This document shows, piece by piece, positions 5,145 through 8,050 of a DNA stretch of 8,050 nucleotides (position 1 is its first letter; every line of letters starts with the position of its first letter). Source of the DNA: JACOVP01 sp035289145. GTDB taxonomy: Archaea > Nanobdellota > Nanobdellia > SCGC-AAA011-G17 > UBA489. Under the pieces are notes generated by a model that saw only the letters and a list, made by a program, of their open reading frames with translations, had not been told where the DNA came from and ran no database searches. The stretch covers positions 1 through 8,050 of the forward strand of contig DATDXZ010000094.1 of the NCBI GenBank assembly GCA_035289145.1. The letters are read 5' to 3'. The position numbers were made by a program, and so were the translations under genes.

Positions 5145-5645
5145 ATGGGTGGACAGAAAAAAGTAGTGGTGGACCATGCAAAGATCAAGCAGGAATCCGT
5201 CTTTAATATGACTGAGTTGTATAAATCATTCTTTGCCTGGTTCGCTAACTATGGCTATGATTTTGCTGAAGATGAATACAATGAAAAAGACAATGGAAAA
5301 AATAAAGATTTAAAGATATTTTGGTCTGCGGAAAAGAAAGTAGACGCATACATCAAGTGGGGCATCAGCTTCGATGTTTTGATCTTAGGTTTGGAAAATG
5401 TCGAGATAGAGCGCAATGGTCTGAAGTTAAAAACCAATAAATGTTCTATTGAAATTAAAATTACTTCATATATGATCAAGGATTATGATGACAAGTGGAG
5501 TAAGGGATTCGTTGCGGTGTTCAGGAAGCTGTATGATAAGGTAGTTGCTCATCATCGCTATGTGCGCATGGAAGAGGAGCTCATTAGAGAAACCAACAAG
5601 CTCATTGATGAGTTGAAGGCATTTTTGAATTTGTATCAGGCTTAG
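5145..5645 (+). CDS. Conserved-looking hypothetical protein, soluble alpha/beta
   Basis: A 166-residue soluble protein. After a basic N-terminus (MGGQKKVVVDHAKI) comes a helix with the motif NMTELYKSFFAWFANYGYDF (21-40), then an acidic/Lys-rich segment, then strands carrying IFWSAEKKVDAYIKWGISFD (58-77), VLILGLENVEIER (78-90) and SIEIKITSYMI (101-111). The C-terminal half (120-163) is a long helix ending IDELKAFLNL. From memory, this layout (LY..W...GYD, W.AEKKVD.YIK, KAFLNL near the end) is shared by hypothetical proteins of DPANN archaea, but no function is known to me. The ATG start fits a weak TATA element upstream. The last 44 bases overlap, on the opposite strand, the 3' end of the photolyase gene. 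Confidence 0.8.
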   Translation: MGGQKKVVVDHAKIKQESVFNMTELYKSFFAWFANYGYDFAEDEYNEKDNGKNKDLKIFWSAEKKVDAYIKWGISFDVLILGLENVEIERNGLKLKTNKCSIEIKITSYMIKDYDDKWSKGFVAVFRKLYDKVVAHHRYVRMEEELIRETNKLIDELKAFLNLYQA

Positions 5646-7113
5646 TGCTAGCAACTTTAGGTCCTATAACCGTATCTCGCACATAACTAATATATTTCTG
5701 TACGTCAAACTTTTTATATAAGCTAGTAGCAGAAAACATTCTAATATTGCCATAGATGGGTTTAGTAAACCACGGTCGATCATGCAATCCTCCCAAAGAC
5801 CAAGCTATGCCGGTGTAGCCGTTCGGGTCTCTCCCATCGAGTTGGTAGGTGTCATTCAAGCGTACGGCAATGGCGAATGCTTCTTCAGGTTTTTTAGTCC
5901 ATTCAAGCAGTTTTTTGCACCAGTACATACGCATATACCCGTGCATATGTCCTCCATAAACCATTTCCAGTTGCGCAGTATTCCACAAAGGATCATGTGT
6001 CAATCCTTGTGCCAATTGCTCATAAGTATAACAAAAAGGTCGAGTATCTTTGAGATGTTCTCGCAAGGTCTTCTTTCCCCAGCTGGGAACTCCCTTGAAA
6101 ACAGTATGGTTTTTGTTGAAGTGAGCATAGTTATAGGCTAGATCTCGTCGTACAATTAATTCTTCTAAAAAAGCAGTGACTGCGTCAGGAGTGATAAGGC
6201 TTCTCAGGAAACTGTCAGGGCTTAGTTTTTTGGCACGCAATACTTGCAAGGCAACATCGATCGGAGAGATCATGCCAAAGTGCAGATATGCGGAGAGTTT
6301 GGAAGTGCGTCGTACAGAAGGATCATTCTTTGTGTGATCATAAGTATCTAAATCATGCTTGATGAAGTGTGCTAGCTGCTCTTGAGCGGCTGTCTCCCCT
6401 CCGACTGTAGAAACAGGTTTGATGGCATGATCAATGGACAAATCTGCAACTTCTCGTTCAACAGAAAAATCTGGAGGGAGAAAATAGTCAGGATACTCAA
6501 GGGAAGTTTTTTTCAGCAGTATAGGATGGACAACTTCTTCTAATGCTTCAGCAAGTACTTTTTTTATTTGAGGTCTAATGCTGGCGGCGCTCCACTCTTG
6601 CTTTGTAAAAAAGCGCATAGGCACGACAGTGCAGGAGTCAACCACAACGTAATGTACAGGACAAGAGGCTGCGACGCGTTCATTAAAAGATTTGGTGACG
6701 AATGTAGGATAATCATCGCTCACAATACACACTGCTTTTTTCATCAGCTGATTTAATGCGGGTTTTTTCTTGCCATGTACGAGATAGAACCCATAATTGA
6801 TGCCTAAGTGTTGAAAAGAGTGATATAGTTCTTTTACTCCTTGGAGAATGAAGGTGTGAATTCTGTCAGAAGCATAAGGATAATCCTCATTTAATGCATG
6901 ATACACAACTAAAGGAACTCGGTGTTTGTTGGCTTGTTCCATGGCATATTGCAAGGCAAAATTATATTTGATTCTCTGCGTCATCTGCATCCAGTACAGA
7001 ACATAACTGCCCGTAGAATCCTCTAGTTGAGTATTCAAGGAAAAAATACGTTTTTCTGCGAGACCGCGAAGTCGTTGAATGTCGCGTGTTTTCAGGAAAG
7101 GTAAGGCAGGCAC
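5602..7113 (-). CDS. phr: Class II cyclobutane pyrimidine dimer photolyase
   Basis: A 503-residue flavoenzyme that uses light to split UV-induced pyrimidine dimers in DNA. The N-terminal Rossmann-type antenna domain contains YVLYWMQMTQR (37-47). The helical FAD domain has the class II signatures ELIVRRDLAYNYAHFN (318-333), HDPLWN (373-378), HGYMRMYW (391-398) and LDGRDPNGYTGIAWSLGGLH (425-444). The tryptophan electron-transfer triad is present at W377, W398 and W405, with the 21- and 7-residue spacings of Methanosarcina mazei photolyase; N420 is at the position of its flavin-facing Asn. The start is GTG 7113: GGAG lies 6 bases upstream and overlaps the lspA stop codon, so translation is coupled. 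About 25 C-terminal residues (VIGPKVAST to PSTHQ) extend past the conserved end and largely coincide with the opposite-strand overlap. Antenna chromophore cannot be told from sequence. Confidence 0.96.
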   Translation of the reverse strand: MPALPFLKTRDIQRLRGLAEKRIFSLNTQLEDSTGSYVLYWMQMTQRIKYNFALQYAMEQANKHRVPLVVYHALNEDYPYASDRIHTFILQGVKELYHSFQHLGINYGFYLVHGKKKPALNQLMKKAVCIVSDDYPTFVTKSFNERVAASCPVHYVVVDSCTVVPMRFFTKQEWSAASIRPQIKKVLAEALEEVVHPILLKKTSLEYPDYFLPPDFSVEREVADLSIDHAIKPVSTVGGETAAQEQLAHFIKHDLDTYDHTKNDPSVRRTSKLSAYLHFGMISPIDVALQVLRAKKLSPDSFLRSLITPDAVTAFLEELIVRRDLAYNYAHFNKNHTVFKGVPSWGKKTLREHLKDTRPFCYTYEQLAQGLTHDPLWNTAQLEMVYGGHMHGYMRMYWCKKLLEWTKKPEEAFAIAVRLNDTYQLDGRDPNGYTGIAWSLGGLHDRPWFTKPIYGNIRMFSATSLYKKFDVQKYISYVRDTVIGPKVASTKPDTNSKMPSTHQ

Positions 7114-7122
7114 AAGAAGCTC

Positions 7123-7512
7123 CTACTTTCTTCTCACATACGCATCAAAGAGCAGGAGCAGAACACCAATCACATTGAAGCTATCTGCAACATTGAAGCT
7201 CGGCCAAAAAGGAACATGAATAAAATCAATAACAGCGCCAGAGATCACACGATCAACAAGATTGCCAAACGTTCCACCAAGAAGAAATCCAAGAGCTACC
7301 TGATATTCATGGCTGTAATAGAGTAAGAACGCAATGACGACTAAGCTTACAGCAATAAGAAAGAAGGTTTGTCCTTGCAGAATGCCGAAAGCTGCGCCGG
7401 TGTTGGTTGTATAGCTTATCCCGCTCACTTGAACTGCATATTTAGTGATTTGATCCAGAAGAAATACTGCTAATCCAGTCAAATAGAACAGCCAGGGAAT
7501 ATGCTTTACCAT
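7123..7512 (-). CDS. lspA: Lipoprotein signal peptidase (signal peptidase II)
   Basis: A 129-residue integral membrane aspartyl peptidase that removes signal peptides from lipid-modified prolipoproteins. Four hydrophobic segments are visible (about 6-20, 48-66, 70-84, 110-126). All family motifs are intact: LDQITKY (19-25), NTGAAFGIL (37-45), GGTFGNLVDR (79-88), VIDFIHV (94-100) and FNVADS (106-111), including the catalytic aspartates D87 and D110. It is shorter than the usual bacterial 150-170 residues, with trimmed termini and loops. Most archaea lack a recognisable LspA, so its presence in a window with archaeal features is noteworthy and suggests acquisition from bacteria or retention in a particular lineage. 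ATG 7512 overlaps the upstream stop (ATGGTAA); no Shine-Dalgarno sequence is seen, so reinitiation is likely. Downstream is phr. Confidence 0.95.
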   Translation of the reverse strand: MVKHIPWLFYLTGLAVFLLDQITKYAVQVSGISYTTNTGAAFGILQGQTFFLIAVSLVVIAFLLYYSHEYQVALGFLLGGTFGNLVDRVISGAVIDFIHVPFWPSFNVADSFNVIGVLLLLFDAYVRRK

Positions 7513-7841
7513 CGTCGTATTGGTTGATAAGGAGAGCTTTGTTGTTGTGGTTGTTGCAAACGCAAGATTTGTTCAATCTTTTCTAGGCGCATGTTAACTT
7601 GTTCAAGACGTGCGGCAAGGACATCTAATTTTGCGAGAATCGTCTGCGTTTCAGCGGCGCCGAAGCTTTGCGGTTGTTCTAAAGACAACAGGGGAGGAGG
7701 GACTAATCCGCTTAAAGGTGATAAAGGTTCACGAAACGCTTCCGCGGCTTGAAAAGAAGTCTCTTGCCACGCAGCGCCGCTCCCTAATGGAACTGTCGAT
7801 GTTGCAGCTTCTTTTTTTTTGAATAAGTTGAAAAGTCCCAT
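7506..7841 (-). CDS. Small coiled-coil protein with amphipathic N-terminus, first gene of the lspA-phr operon
   Basis: A 111-residue protein I cannot assign to a named family. It begins MGLFNLFKKKE, a short hydrophobic/basic helix that could lie on a membrane surface. A low-complexity Ser/Ala/Pro-rich region follows (about 12-60, with VPPPLLSL), then a clear coiled-coil helix with heptads (about 62-95: ILAKLDVLAARLEQVNMRLE and onward), and a Gln/Pro-rich tail (94-111). The start has GAGGT only three bases upstream, close but usable. A TATA box lies about 35 bases upstream, so the leader would be roughly ten bases. Its stop codon overlaps the lspA start by seven bases, so lspA translation probably depends on it. 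It may be a membrane-peripheral adaptor; this is inference. Confidence 0.8.
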   Translation of the reverse strand: MGLFNLFKKKEAATSTVPLGSGAAWQETSFQAAEAFREPLSPLSGLVPPPLLSLEQPQSFGAAETQTILAKLDVLAARLEQVNMRLEKIEQILRLQQPQQQSSPYQPIRRW

Positions 7842-7869
7842 AATACCTCTGAATATTAAAGATGATTCA

Positions 7870-7882
7870 CAATTTATATAGG
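7870..7882 (-). promoter_or_regulatory. TATA box of the coiled-coil/lspA/phr operon
   Basis: The minus strand reads CCTATATAAATTG, a strong TATA element centred about 35 bases before ATG 7841. Unlike other promoters here, this spacing leaves room for a short leader of about ten bases, which holds the GAGGT ribosome binding site. No other good promoter is seen before lspA or phr. Confidence 0.65.
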
Positions 7883-7893
7883 TTATGTTGATG

Positions 7894-7968
7894 CTAAGTA
7901 TGAAAAAACAAGTGTAGTATCCTGATATTAATGCATGGTGACTTTATCCTATAGTTTCGAGCACTCAT
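7894..7968 (-). CDS. Possible 24-codon micro-ORF
   Basis: The frame reads MSARNYRIKS PCINIRILHL FFHT and ends in TAG. It is basic with a hydrophobic end and matches nothing I know. The support is its start context: AGGAGG lies 10 bases upstream, and the ATG follows the preceding stop after one base (TAATATG), exactly as at the gene starting at 2919. The short length means it could be chance, or the Shine-Dalgarno-like sequence could be incidental coding sequence of the upstream gene. Confidence 0.3.
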   Translation of the reverse strand: MSARNYRIKSPCINIRILHLFFHT

Positions 7969-7981
7969 ATTACTTTATCCT
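7941..7981. repeat. 10-bp direct repeat
   Basis: ACTTTATCCT occurs exactly at 7941-7950 and 7972-7981 on the plus strand, 31 bases apart, flanking the start of the micro-ORF. It could be a regulator site pair, or coincidental because the second copy overlaps a Shine-Dalgarno-like sequence. Confidence 0.35.
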
Positions 7982-8050
7982 CCTGAAGAACAATCCTATT
8001 AAGCTTTCTGGTTGCAGTTTGTTCAACACCGCTTCTTGCGGTGTGATGCC
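7970..8050 (-). CDS. Probable 3' end of a gene entering from the right edge
   Basis: Twenty-six codons are open to the right edge and end in TAA at 7970-7972; the C-terminus reads GITPQEAVLNKLQPESLIGL FFRRIK. Composition is protein-like (mixed charge, helix-compatible), and the minus strand carries the neighbouring operon, but the fragment is too short to identify. A competing plus-strand frame opens at 7935 (MVTLSYSFEHSYYF) and cannot be fully excluded. Confidence 0.4.
   Translation of the reverse strand, partial: GITPQEAVLNKLQPESLIGLFFRRIK
8026..8044. repeat. 7-bp perfect inverted repeat
   Basis: ACACCGC, a TTCTT loop, then GCGGTGT forms a stable GC-rich hairpin near the right edge. It lies within the probable 3' end of the edge gene, so it may be coding sequence; no T-run follows at once on either strand. 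Confidence 0.4.

Noticed and set aside
5782..6141. Plus-strand open frame of 119 codons
   Set aside because: Antisense to the most conserved part of the photolyase gene.
7541..7610. Apparent TTGTTG/GTTGTTG tandem repeat
   Set aside because: It is the codon pattern of the Gln-rich tail and coiled coil of the 111-residue protein, not an independent repeat.
1..8050. CRISPR array, insertion sequence, tRNA or rRNA gene
   Set aside because: No regularly spaced identical repeats, transposase motifs, terminal inverted repeats, cloverleaf or rRNA-like segments were found by eye.

Overview
The window looks like a piece of an archaeal chromosome, probably from a DPANN-type lineage (Woesearchaeota/Pacearchaeota-like). 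This lineage is an inference. It rests on an archaeal class I CCA-adding enzyme, archaeal TATA boxes placed about 23-28 bases before the start codons of most first-in-operon genes (a leaderless pattern), short genes with tiny spacers, and several small proteins of unknown function. Two genes have a more bacterial flavour: a complete lipoprotein signal peptidase (lspA), which most archaea lack, and an exonuclease III-type AP endonuclease, a family found in both domains.

Left part (1-3319, all minus strand). A five-gene cluster of small proteins starts at 3319 and runs leftward to 1523: a Pro/Gln-rich exported, lipoprotein-like protein; a small membrane-anchored or lipoprotein-like protein; a 253-residue helical cytosolic-looking protein; an 80-residue protein with two membrane segments and a helical tail; and a 40-residue single-span membrane microprotein. 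Stop and start codons touch or overlap along the whole cluster, and most internal starts have strong Shine-Dalgarno sequences. I recognise none of the five; together they look like one envelope-associated assembly and are the best candidate here for an undescribed system. Downstream, xth (AP endonuclease/exonuclease III) and an APC-superfamily amino acid permease, cut off by the left edge, each have their own TATA box.

Middle (3320-5645, plus strand). A 180-base divergent promoter region with repeated purine-rich motifs and a 14-bp palindrome separates the cluster from cca (tRNA nucleotidyltransferase). Two hypothetical genes follow, of 87 and 166 residues, each apparently with its own leaderless promoter. 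The second overlaps the next operon tail-to-tail by 44 bases.

Right part (5602-8050, minus strand). A promoter near 7876 drives a 111-residue coiled-coil protein, lspA and a class II CPD photolyase (phr) with the complete tryptophan electron-transfer triad. The three are translationally coupled: a 7-base stop/start overlap, then a GTG start whose ribosome binding site overlaps the lspA stop codon. At the right edge there is probably the 3' end of another minus-strand gene, followed by a possible 24-codon micro-ORF with a strong Shine-Dalgarno sequence.

Functional threads: DNA repair (Xth, photolyase), tRNA 3'-end maturation (Cca), amino acid uptake, and an envelope/lipoprotein theme linking LspA to the unknown small-protein cluster.
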